DNA of 64,000 nt from Pseudonocardia ammonioxydans (GTDB taxonomy: Bacteria; Actinomycetota; Actinomycetes; Mycobacteriales; Pseudonocardiaceae), in contig NZ_FOUY01000026.1 in NCBI RefSeq assembly GCF_900115005.1, positions 39,286 through 103,285 of the forward strand, given 5' to 3'. Shown here piece after piece: positions 42,927 through 50,648 of the stretch (position 1 is the stretch's first letter; each line of letters starts with the position of its first letter). The translations under genes and the position numbers were made by a program. The notes under the pieces are model-generated. The model worked only from the letters and a program-made list of their open reading frames with translations, was not told where the DNA came from and did not search any database.

Positions 42927-44849
42927 ATGATGCTGTCCGAGCTGGTCGCCCGGCGCGAGCTCCGGCTGCGTGTGCTGCACGGTTCCGCGGCCGCGCTGGA
43001 CCGCTCGGTGCGCTGGGTCTACACCACCGACCTGCCCGATCCCTCGCGCTACCTCGGCGGCGGCGAGCTGGTGATCTCCGGGCTGGTGTGGCGGCACGAC
43101 GCCGCCGACAGCGAGCGGTTCGTCGCGGCCGTCGCGGCGGCCGGAGCGGCCGCGCTGGCGGCCGGCGAGGCGGTGTTCGGGGACGTCCCCGACGACGTCG
43201 TCGACGCCTGCCGCCGGCACGACCTGGTGCTGCTCGCGGTGCCGGTGGACGTGTCGTTCGGGGCGGTGACCGAGACCGTCGTCGGCGCGCTGTCCGCCGC
43301 CCGCGGCGACCGGCTCGCACACACCCTGGGCCGGCACCGGCGGCTGCTCGCCGCGTTCGCCGAGGGCGCCGGGCTCACCGACCTCGCCGGGTCGGTGTCG
43401 GCCGGCACCGGCCTGACCTGCCGGGTCCTCACCGCCGGTGGGGGGCTGCTGGCCGGCCCGCCGCTGCCCGCCGAGGAGCGCGACGGCGTGGTCTCGGCGT
43501 TCCTCACCGCGGAGCGGCTGCCGGTGACGGTGCCGGGCCCGCCCGGCCGGCACCTGCTCGTCCCGGCCGCGCCCGGGACCACACGGACGACGAGCTGGCT
43601 GGTCGCGGCCGAGCTCCCGCCCGGGCGGGAGGCCGACACCGAGGCCGTCGACGCCGTCGGGGAGCTCGCGGCCATCGCGGCGCTGGACCGGTCGCGGCGC
43701 CGGGAGGGCGCCGCGGTGGCCCGCTCGATCACCGACGACGCCCTCGCCCGGATCGCCGCGGGCGAGGGGGACCGGCCGGAGACCCGGGTGCGGCTGCACC
43801 AGGCCGGGGTGGAGCCGGGCGGCACGCTCGTGGTGCTGGTGCTGCGGGCCGACGACGACCCGGACCCGGCCGGTACCGCCTACGCCCTGCTGGTGGACGC
43901 CCTGGCCGGGGCCGGGGCCGGTCCGGCCGCCGTCGGGGTGCACGGCGGGGCTGCCGTCGCGGTCCTCGCCGTGCCCCGCACCCCGGTCGCGGCCCGCGGC
44001 TCCGACCCCGGCTCCGGGCCCGGCAGCGGCACCGGATCCGGCAGCGGCACCGGGCCCCGCAGCAGCACGGGGCCCGGCAGCAGCACGGGGCCCGGCAGCA
44101 GCACCGGGCCCGGCAGCAGCACCCGATCCGGCAGCAACACCGGGCCCGGTAGCGGCACCGGATCCGGCAGCGGCACCCGATCCGGCAGCGGCACCGGATC
44201 CGGCAGCGGCACCCGATCCGGCAGCGGCACCGGATCCGGCAGCAACACCGGGCCCGGCAGCGGCTCCGGGTCCGGCAACAGCCCCGCGCCCCGAACCGGC
44301 ACCGGCCACGGCATCGGCCCCGAGGGCCAGGACCCGGGCCCCGGAGGCGGACGACCGGACGCCGGCGACCCGGTCGCCGAGGTCCTGGCCGCACTGCACC
44401 GGCTGGCCCCGGGCCTGGCGGGGCGGCGGCTGCGCGCCGGCGTCTCCCACCCGTCGTCGGCGGACGCACTCTCCGGCGCCCTCGGCGAGGCCGGGCACGC
44501 GGCGGAGCTGGCCGCCACCCGGCCGGGAGCGGTGGCCTCGGCCCGGGCCGGGGAGATCACCTCACACGTGGCCTTGCTGGCCGGGGTGCCCGACGACGTC
44601 CGCCGCGGGTTCGCCGCGCAGGTGCTGGGCCCGGTCCTGGAACACGACGCCCGGTCCGGGGCCGGGCTCGCCGAGACCCTGACGACCTTCCTCGACGAGT
44701 CCGGGTCGTGGAGCCGGACCGCCGCGCGGCTGCACCTGCACGTCAACACGGTGCGCTACCGGATCGGGCGGATCGAGGAGCTCACCGGGCGGGACCTGAG
44801 CTCGTTCACCGACCGCGTCGACTTCTACCTGGCGCTGCGGTCGCGCTGA
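42927..44849 (+). CDS. pucR: PucR-family transcriptional regulator with a long Gly/Ser/Thr repeat insert
   Basis: A 640-residue PucR-type activator of purine use. The N-terminal PucR domain begins MMLSELVARRELRLRVLHG and contains SRYLGGGELVISGLVWRH. A central GGDEF-like region includes TLVVLVLRADDD. The C-terminal helix-turn-helix is SGSWSRTAARLHLHVNTVRYRIGRIEELTG. About residues 355-455 are a low-complexity stretch of GSGTGSGSGT-like repeats that splits the domain before the DNA-binding part, so the protein is ~100 residues longer than usual. ATG at 42927, a second ATG follows at once. The divergent xanthine dehydrogenase operon is the likely target. Confidence 0.85.
   Translation: MMLSELVARRELRLRVLHGSAAALDRSVRWVYTTDLPDPSRYLGGGELVISGLVWRHDAADSERFVAAVAAAGAAALAAGEAVFGDVPDDVVDACRRHDLVLLAVPVDVSFGAVTETVVGALSAARGDRLAHTLGRHRRLLAAFAEGAGLTDLAGSVSAGTGLTCRVLTAGGGLLAGPPLPAEERDGVVSAFLTAERLPVTVPGPPGRHLLVPAAPGTTRTTSWLVAAELPPGREADTEAVDAVGELAAIAALDRSRRREGAAVARSITDDALARIAAGEGDRPETRVRLHQAGVEPGGTLVVLVLRADDDPDPAGTAYALLVDALAGAGAGPAAVGVHGGAAVAVLAVPRTPVAARGSDPGSGPGSGTGSGSGTGPRSSTGPGSSTGPGSSTGPGSSTRSGSNTGPGSGTGSGSGTRSGSGTGSGSGTRSGSGTGSGSNTGPGSGSGSGNSPAPRTGTGHGIGPEGQDPGPGGGRPDAGDPVAEVLAALHRLAPGLAGRRLRAGVSHPSSADALSGALGEAGHAAELAATRPGAVASARAGEITSHVALLAGVPDDVRRGFAAQVLGPVLEHDARSGAGLAETLTTFLDESGSWSRTAARLHLHVNTVRYRIGRIEELTGRDLSSFTDRVDFYLALRSR
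44001..44280 (+). repeat. 18-bp coding tandem repeats inside the PucR-type gene
   Basis: The units GGATCCGGCAGCGGCACC and CCCGGCAGCAGCACCGGG and variants repeat about fifteen times in frame. They encode alternating Gly-Ser and Gly-Thr with occasional Pro and Arg. The 18-base period means that slippage changes length by six residues without loss of frame. Confidence 0.88.
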
Positions 44850-44881
44850 ACCGCCCTCCCGGCCGGGGCGCCGGGCCGGGG

Positions 44882-46876
44882 TCAGCGCACGAGGTCGTCG
44901 AACCGGTGCCCTGCCACCTTCGCGATCTCCACCAGCGCCGCGGCGTGCTCCTGTGCCGGCGGGTGGGTGAGGCGGCGCCGCGCGCACGCCAGCAGCGCGG
45001 CCCGGTCACCGGCGTCGCGCAGGCAGACGATCAGCGGGAAGCCGAACCGCTCCCGGTACGCCGTGGCCAGCCCGGCCAGCTCGGTCCGGTCGTCGGCGTC
45101 GAGCAGGGCGAGGCCGGCCCGGTCGCGCGACGCGATCCGCACCGCGCCGGCCCCGGTGACCGCCGAGCCGTCCGTGCCGGCACCGGCGCGGGCCGGGGCG
45201 TCCCCGGAGCGTGCCCGGTCCCGCCCGGCCGGCCCGGTGTCCGGCTCCGGCGCCGTCACGAGCCCGCCCAGGTCCGGGTAGTGGGCCATCAGCTCCCGCT
45301 GCTCCCCCACCGGCGCGGCGAACAGCTCCTCCTGCAACGCCGCCCGCAGCTGGGCCGGGTCGTCCGACGGCCCGCGGGCGTGCACCCGGGCCGGCACGTC
45401 GGTCGGCCCCTCGAACAGCCCGCCGAACAGGCCGGCGAACTGCGCCCGGTCCATCCCGGCGATCTGCGCCGCACCGACGGTCGTGTCGGCGGCCGGGGTC
45501 GGGGCGGGTTCCTGCACCGGGGACCTCCGTCCGGTGTGGAAGAACAGCAGGTTCAGCCCGATCGCCACCACGCTGCCCGCGGTGATCCCCGAGCCGAGGA
45601 CGATCTGGGCCCAGCCGGGCAGGGCCGTCGCCACGTCCGGCTCCACGGTCACGAACAGGGCCACCCCGAGCCCGGAGCCCACCACGACGACGTTGCGGTG
45701 GTCGGTGAAGTCCACCTTGGACAAGGTCTGGATCCCGACGACCGCGACCGTCGCGAACATCGCCAGCGCGGCCCCGCCGAGCACCGGGTGCGGCACCGCG
45801 GCGACCAGCGCACCCGCCTTCGGGACCAAGCCGATCACGATCATGAAGACGCCGGCCGCGGCGACCACCCACCGGCTCGACACCCGGGTCAGCCGGACCA
45901 GGCCGACGTTCTCGGCGAAGCAGGTGTACGGGAACGAGTTGAGGACCCCGCCCAGCGTGGTGGCGGCGCCGTCGGCACGCAGGGCACGGGCCACGTCGTC
46001 GCGGCCGACCTTCTTCCCGACGATCTCGCCGGTGGCGAACACGTCCCCGGTCGTCTCGACCGCCGTGATCATCATGACGACGATCATCGACAGGGCCGCG
46101 GCCAGCGAGAACTGCGGCCATCCGAAGTGGAACGGCGTCGTCACGCCCACCCAGGCCGACTCCCCCACCCCGGACAGGTCGACCAGCCCGAACGGGACCG
46201 CGGCCAGCGTGCCGAGCACCAGCCCGGCCAGCACCGCGACCGTGGCGAGGAACCCGCGGAAGATCCGCTGGATCAGCACGATCACGGCCAGCGTGCCGAG
46301 CGCGAGCCCCAGGTACACCGGGTTGCCGGGGTCGGGGGCGTTCGCCCCACCGACGGCGTCGGCCGCCGCGACCGGCAGCAGCGCGAGCCCGATCACCGTG
46401 ATGACCGTGCCGGTGACGACCGGCGGGAAGAACCGCAGCAGCCGCGCGACGTAGGGGGCGGCGAAGAACGTGACCAGGCCGGCGACGATCACCGCACCGT
46501 AGATCGTGGTCAGCCCCTCGGTCCCGCCACCGGCGGCGAGCCCGATCGCGATCATCGGCGACACCGCGGTGAACGTGACGCCCTGCAGCAGCGGGAGCCG
46601 CACGCCGATCCGGCGGCCGAGCCCGACCGACTGGATGATCGAGGCGATGCCGCAGGTGAACAGGTCCGCGTTGATCAGGTGGATGAGCTGGCGCTCGTCC
46701 AGCCCGATCGCGTTGGCCAGCAGGATCGGGACGATGACCGCGCCGGCGTAGAACGCCAGCACGTGCTGGATCCCGTAGACGGCCAGCCGCCCGGGTGGTG
46801 GCACGGCGTCGACGGGATGGACGGGCTGGTCGGGTTCGGCGGACGGGCGACGGCGCGGGACGCGCAGCGGACTCAT
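44882..46876 (-). CDS. Xanthine/uracil permease fused to a 2-oxo-4-hydroxy-4-carboxy-5-ureidoimidazoline (OHCU) decarboxylase domain
   Basis: A 664-residue fusion. Residues ~30-447 are a nucleobase-ascorbate transporter with about twelve helices: QSVG at 82-85, AVETTGD at 272-278 and the family signature ENVGLVRLTR at 322-331. Residues ~472-664 resemble OHCU decarboxylase, which completes urate breakdown to S-allantoin: FAGLFGGLFEG at 480-490, HYPDLGG at 532-538 where HPDL is usual, and YRERFGFPLIVCLRD at 607-621. A ~45-residue Gly/Ala/Asp-rich insert splits the enzyme domain. The ATG at 46876 has a weak ribosome-binding site. Fusion would place urate-pathway chemistry at the import site. Confidence 0.85.
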   Translation of the reverse strand: MSPLRVPRRRPSAEPDQPVHPVDAVPPPGRLAVYGIQHVLAFYAGAVIVPILLANAIGLDERQLIHLINADLFTCGIASIIQSVGLGRRIGVRLPLLQGVTFTAVSPMIAIGLAAGGGTEGLTTIYGAVIVAGLVTFFAAPYVARLLRFFPPVVTGTVITVIGLALLPVAAADAVGGANAPDPGNPVYLGLALGTLAVIVLIQRIFRGFLATVAVLAGLVLGTLAAVPFGLVDLSGVGESAWVGVTTPFHFGWPQFSLAAALSMIVVMMITAVETTGDVFATGEIVGKKVGRDDVARALRADGAATTLGGVLNSFPYTCFAENVGLVRLTRVSSRWVVAAAGVFMIVIGLVPKAGALVAAVPHPVLGGAALAMFATVAVVGIQTLSKVDFTDHRNVVVVGSGLGVALFVTVEPDVATALPGWAQIVLGSGITAGSVVAIGLNLLFFHTGRRSPVQEPAPTPAADTTVGAAQIAGMDRAQFAGLFGGLFEGPTDVPARVHARGPSDDPAQLRAALQEELFAAPVGEQRELMAHYPDLGGLVTAPEPDTGPAGRDRARSGDAPARAGAGTDGSAVTGAGAVRIASRDRAGLALLDADDRTELAGLATAYRERFGFPLIVCLRDAGDRAALLACARRRLTHPPAQEHAAALVEIAKVAGHRFDDLVR

Positions 46877-46946
46877 CGGGGGCCCCTCGTTCTGGACGCC
46901 CGGCGGACACGGCCGGGGCGGCGGTCGGGCGGACTGCCGCGGCGGA

Positions 46947-46968
46947 CCCCGCAGCGGTGGCTGCGGGG
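46947..46968. terminator. GC-rich hairpin between terC and the permease fusion gene
   Basis: CCCCGCAGC-GGTG-GCTGCGGGG is a perfect 9-base stem with a 4-base loop. It lies ~180 bases after the terC stop and ~70 bases upstream of the permease start, both on the minus strand. It may end terC transcripts or sit in the permease leader. The rest of the 273-base gap shows no gene. Confidence 0.35.
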
Positions 46969-47149
46969 CCGCCCACGGCGTGGCCGTCGGATGCGACCTG
47001 CATCACCATGCGCCCGCCGCCCTCGCCCCCGGCACGGGCGGCGACGACAACACCACCCGCGCCGGGGACCGGCGGATTCGTGCGATCCCACAATCGACCG
47101 GCGCGCACCGCCGTCCGGAACGTGCGCCGGCTCCGCCCACCGGGGCGGC

Positions 47150-48268
47150 TCAGCGCTCCGGGGCGCCCCGCTCCGCCGGAGCGGACTCCGCCGTGGCCGG
47201 CTGCCGCTCACCGGCCCCGGCCTCCTGCGGCGCGTCGCTCGTGTCCGACGGCCCGGCCACGTCCGCCGGCCCAGCATCCTCCGCGGAGCCGCGCAGCGCC
47301 GGGTTGATCCGGACCGCGACGAGGCTGGCCACCGTCGTCACCGCGAGCACCCCGACGATCACGCTCAGCGACAGGGCGATCCCCACCTCCGGCACCGGCA
47401 CCGGCTCGCCGCCGTTGAGGAACGGCAGCTCGTTCTCGTGCAGCGCGTGCAGCACCAGCTTGACCCCGATGAAGGCCAGGATCACCGAGAGGCCGTAGGA
47501 CAGGAACACCAGCTTGCTCAGCAGCCCGCCGATGAGGAAGTAGAGCTGGCGCAGCCCCATCAGCGCGAACGCGTTCGCGGTGAAGACCAGGTACGCCTCC
47601 TGGGTCAGCCCGAAGATCGCCGGGATCGAGTCCAGCGCGAACAGCAGGTCGGTCATCCCGATCGCCAGCATCACGATCAGCATCGGGGTCACCCACCGCC
47701 TGCCGTCGATCCGGAGGCTGAGCCGGGCGCCGTGGTAGTCGCGGGTGACCGGCAGCACGCGGCGCACCACACCCACGATCCGCGGCTCGGTCCACTCCTC
47801 GTCGTCGCCCCCGAGGCCCTGGCGGACCATGCTGAACGCCGTCCAGATCAGGAAGGCGGCGAAGATGTAGAAGACCCAGCTGAAGGCGTTGATCGCCGCC
47901 GCACCGACGGCGATGAACGCGCCGCGCATCACCAGCGCGATGAGGATCCCGACGAGCAGCACCTTGTGCTGGTGCTCGGCGGGCACCGAGAACGCCGTCA
48001 TGATCAGGACGAAGACGAACAGGTTGTCGACCGACAACGAGTACTCGGTGATGTAGCCGGCGAAGAACTCCCCGGCGTACGTGCCGCCCGCGAACGCCCA
48101 CACGCCGAGTCCGAACAGGACGGCGAGACCGACGTAGAGCAGGACCCATCGGGTCGCTTCGCGGACCGAGATGACGTGCGGCTTGCGCCCGACGACCAGC
48201 AGGTCGAGCAGGATGATGCCGAGCAGACCGCCGAGCGTGGCGAGCCAGACCCAGGTGGGGACGACCAC
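47150..48268 (-). CDS. TerC-family membrane protein (probable Mn2+ exporter)
   Basis: A 372-residue protein with about nine membrane helices. TerC features are clear: EYSLSVDNLFVFVLIMTAF, with acidic residues in the membrane, PMLIVMLAIGMTDLLFALDSIPAIFGLT and FALMGLRQLYFLIGGLL. TerC/Alx proteins export manganese and are often under the yybP-ykoY riboswitch, which appears to be present here. The last ~65 residues are an Ala/Pro/Glu-rich cytoplasmic tail. Start is the GTG at 48268 behind GGAGGTCTCC. The tellurite phenotype of the family name need not apply. Confidence 0.87.
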   Translation of the reverse strand: MVVPTWVWLATLGGLLGIILLDLLVVGRKPHVISVREATRWVLLYVGLAVLFGLGVWAFAGGTYAGEFFAGYITEYSLSVDNLFVFVLIMTAFSVPAEHQHKVLLVGILIALVMRGAFIAVGAAAINAFSWVFYIFAAFLIWTAFSMVRQGLGGDDEEWTEPRIVGVVRRVLPVTRDYHGARLSLRIDGRRWVTPMLIVMLAIGMTDLLFALDSIPAIFGLTQEAYLVFTANAFALMGLRQLYFLIGGLLSKLVFLSYGLSVILAFIGVKLVLHALHENELPFLNGGEPVPVPEVGIALSLSVIVGVLAVTTVASLVAVRINPALRGSAEDAGPADVAGPSDTSDAPQEAGAGERQPATAESAPAERGAPER

Positions 48269-48298
48269 GGAGACCTCCGGGTGGTAGGGACGAGCTAC

Positions 48299-48414
48299 GA
48301 CCCCAGGTCTCCCCCGCCGGCCGGGCGCCGGCCCCTGACACCGGGTCCGGCCGGCGGGAGCCGGCCGGACCGTGCTGACGATGTCACGGCGTTACGGGGT
48401 ACTCCCCTGTGGAC
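48299..48414 (-). ncRNA. Probable yybP-ykoY manganese riboswitch upstream of terC
   Basis: Read on the minus strand, the leader contains CCACAGGGGAGTACCCC (48413-48396), ATCGTCAGCACGG, two long GC hairpins, and GGGGAGACCTGGGG (48314-48301), which pairs back to the first segment (CCACAGG with CCTGGGG). The GGGGAGTA loop, the GTCAGCACG strand and the closing GAGACCT segment correspond to the conserved loop and closing helix of this class as I remember it. The element ends ~32 bases before the terC start. The linked gene family is the classic target. Confidence 0.65.
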
Positions 48415-48455
48415 ACTGCACCGGTGCGACGCACCGGATCGTTGCGATGGCCCGG

Positions 48456-49004
48456 TCAGCCCCCCTTCCCCGCGCGGGAGGCGGCGCCGGTGCGCCGGCG
48501 CTGCTTCGCCTCCTGCATCTGCTCGGCCTCGCGGGCGTAGGTGTGGAACAGCTGGTGGGCGATCGGGTTGTGGGCCTTGATCCGCAGCAGCCAGCGGGGC
48601 GCGAGCCGCTCGTTGAGCCAGACGAACCCGACGGCGAACCCCAGGCTCACCAGGCCCTGGTAGGCGAGGAACCCCCACGGGTCGGCCGGCGGGGCCGGGG
48701 ACCCGCCGAGCAGGGCCGGGGTCCACGTCTCGTGCAGCAGGCGGGCCAGCGGGAACCCGATCATCCAGTAGACCGCAGCCGGGGCGAACACCCCCAGCCG
48801 CACCCGTCCCGAGGCGACCAGGAGCCCGTAGCCCCCGCCGAGCAGCGCGATCGGCAGCCCGAGGGTCACCGCGGACATCGCCGCCCAGCCGACGGGCTGA
48901 CCGACCATCGCGGCCAGCCCGGCGACGACCAGCCCCGCCACCGCCCCGCTCGCCAGAGCGGGGACGGCGACCTCGGCGAGAGCCCGGATCCGGGACGGGA
49001 CCAT
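48456..49004 (-). CDS. Membrane protein of unknown function, cotranscribed with the Nramp-like gene
   Basis: A 182-residue protein with about four hydrophobic segments (LASGAVAGLVVAGLAAMVG, MSAVTLGLPIALLGGGYGLLVA, FAPAAVYWMIGFPLARLL, FLAYQGLVSLGFAVGFVWL). It ends in a basic cytoplasmic tail (HTYAREAEQMQEAKQRRR). I do not recognise the family. The ATG at 49004 shares its A with the stop of the Nramp-like gene (TGATG), so translation is coupled and it is likely an accessory subunit of that transporter. It ends ~42 bases upstream of the riboswitch leader of terC, on the same strand. Confidence 0.65.
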   Translation of the reverse strand: MVPSRIRALAEVAVPALASGAVAGLVVAGLAAMVGQPVGWAAMSAVTLGLPIALLGGGYGLLVASGRVRLGVFAPAAVYWMIGFPLARLLHETWTPALLGGSPAPPADPWGFLAYQGLVSLGFAVGFVWLNERLAPRWLLRIKAHNPIAHQLFHTYAREAEQMQEAKQRRRTGAASRAGKGG

Positions 49005-50515
49005 CAGCTCACCACCACGCCGAACCGGACCAGGCTGTAGAACAACATGCCCAGGTAGAACACGGCACCGAACCCGATGACCACGTTGGTCCACAGCTTC
49101 GGCCGGATCGGCTTGGGCAGCATCCGGTTGTTCACCAGCAGCAGGACCACGCAGTAGGCGCCCATCGCGAAGGTGGACAGGAACGCCAGGATGTCGAGGA
49201 TGCCGGCGGGGCCGTCGGCCGGCCCGAACAGCAGGATGACGATGCCGAAGGCGATCACGCCCCAGAGGAACAGCGCATACAGGTGCGAGATCTTGAACCG
49301 GCGCGCCCCGGGGACGAAGAAGTAGGCCATGTCGGCCTGCCCGCGGGAGAACGAGTCGAACAGCCCGAGCGTGGCGTTGAGCCCGATCAGCGCGATGAAA
49401 CCGAGGAAGAGCCCGCCCAGGGCCGGGGACCCGGCCGCGGCGAACGAGTCGGACATCGCACTGAGGGCCGCCTCCCGCTCACCCTCCCGCAGCAGGGTCA
49501 CCACGTCCGGACTGGTCCGGGCGGCGGCCTGGGCGAGGATGGTGAACGAGATCGTGACCAGCATGGTGATGCCCCAGAAGAGCAGGATCGCGTCGAAGGT
49601 GATCCAGCGCCGCCACCCCTTCCACTTCTGCATCTCCTCCGGGTCCTCGGTGTCGAACATGAACCCGCGCGAGGGCATCGCCTCCTCCTCGCCCGCGTGC
49701 CGCAGCCCGCGGATCTTGGGGATGTGCGCACCCATGCCGGCGCCCTTGTCACGCAGCTGCAGCGTGTTCCACATCTGCTGCATGCCCGACGGGCCGGCGA
49801 ACGCGATCGACCCGACGATGACCGGGAACCAGGCCGGCGACAGCGCCTCGGCGGGCAGGTAGCCGAAGGCGAACATGCCGGTGATCGTGGTGGACAGGTC
49901 GTTCCAGGTGCCGACCAGCGAGGCGATCACGGCGGTGCCCACGACGAGCACCCCGATCAGCAGGCCCAGCAGGGACTCCAGCAGCGGATAGATGACCTTG
50001 GCGAGGCTGAACACCACCCCCACCAGCAGCATCCCCAGCACGCCCGTGACCTGCCACGGCACGCCGGTGAGGCTTTCGAAGGCGAGCGCACCCGCGGACA
50101 GGTGCCCGGGCCAGATGTAGATCAGGATCGCGGCGACGAAGAAGAACCACATCAACGGTTTGAACACCCGGGCGGCACCCATGAAGATGCTCTCCCCGGT
50201 CGCCATGGCGTAGCGCGACATCTCCAGCAGGACGATGGCCTGCAGGGTCACGCCGATCAGGAACAGCCAGCGGATCTCCGGCCCGAACAGCAGGACCAGG
50301 CGCGGCCACATGTAGGCCTCGCCCATGCCCACGCCGAGCGCGACGAGGAAGACCGTCGGGCCCAGGATGTGCACCGAGGGCGGGGCTTGCGGGAGCTTGC
50401 GGATCGGCATCGGCTCCAGGCCGCCCGCGTGCCACACCCGCTGATCGGTGTCGGGCGCGGTCTGCGCGGCGCTGTCCGGGAACTCGGCCTCGGGGTGGTC
50501 TTTGGAAGTCGTCAT
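49004..50515 (-). CDS. Nramp-fold transporter of a divergent type
   Basis: A 503-residue protein with about eleven membrane helices and the overall sequence feel of the Nramp family. At the first helix, where metal Nramps have Asp-Pro-Gly-Asn, the protein reads LGVGMGEAYMWPRL. At the sixth, where Met-Pro-His is expected, it reads AGPSGMQQMWNTLQLRD. A hydrophilic loop with GFMFDTEDPEEMQKWKGWRRW follows. So it may not carry Mn2+ or Fe2+. It lies just after the CoA-enzyme operon on the same strand, separated by a strong hairpin. The ATG at 50515 follows CAGGAGAGTCA. Carboxylate transport is a guess from context. Confidence 0.7.
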   Translation of the reverse strand: MTTSKDHPEAEFPDSAAQTAPDTDQRVWHAGGLEPMPIRKLPQAPPSVHILGPTVFLVALGVGMGEAYMWPRLVLLFGPEIRWLFLIGVTLQAIVLLEMSRYAMATGESIFMGAARVFKPLMWFFFVAAILIYIWPGHLSAGALAFESLTGVPWQVTGVLGMLLVGVVFSLAKVIYPLLESLLGLLIGVLVVGTAVIASLVGTWNDLSTTITGMFAFGYLPAEALSPAWFPVIVGSIAFAGPSGMQQMWNTLQLRDKGAGMGAHIPKIRGLRHAGEEEAMPSRGFMFDTEDPEEMQKWKGWRRWITFDAILLFWGITMLVTISFTILAQAAARTSPDVVTLLREGEREAALSAMSDSFAAAGSPALGGLFLGFIALIGLNATLGLFDSFSRGQADMAYFFVPGARRFKISHLYALFLWGVIAFGIVILLFGPADGPAGILDILAFLSTFAMGAYCVVLLLVNNRMLPKPIRPKLWTNVVIGFGAVFYLGMLFYSLVRFGVVVS

Positions 50516-50589
50516 TGACTCTCCTGGATGGGGCAAGCGGTCGACGTGCGGCCTTCCGTTCGGACCTCCTTCCGGTTGCGGCGTGCGGA

Positions 50590-50630
50590 CCGGTGAGCGG
50601 TGGGCGGGCCTGCCGCCCACCGCTCACCGG
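50590..50630 (-). terminator. Strong hairpin terminator after the CoA-enzyme operon
   Basis: Arms at 50590-50607 and 50613-50630 are 18 bases each and perfectly complementary, with the loop GCCTG. It lies 19 bases past the stop of the synthetase gene and 75 bases before the Nramp-like start. Some read-through would make the transporter part of the same transcript. Confidence 0.8.
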
Positions 50631-50648
50631 CGCACGGGTTCGAACTTC

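Noticed and set aside
44708..48580. A 1290-codon open frame on the plus strand across the permease fusion and terC.
   Set aside because: Composition is His/Arg/Asp/Gly-rich without domains, antisense to well-recognised genes. High GC keeps stop codons rare.
49004..50515. A Mn2+ importer paired with terC.
   Set aside because: The expected Nramp metal-binding motifs are not found at their positions, and terC has its own leader, so a metal role is not assumed.
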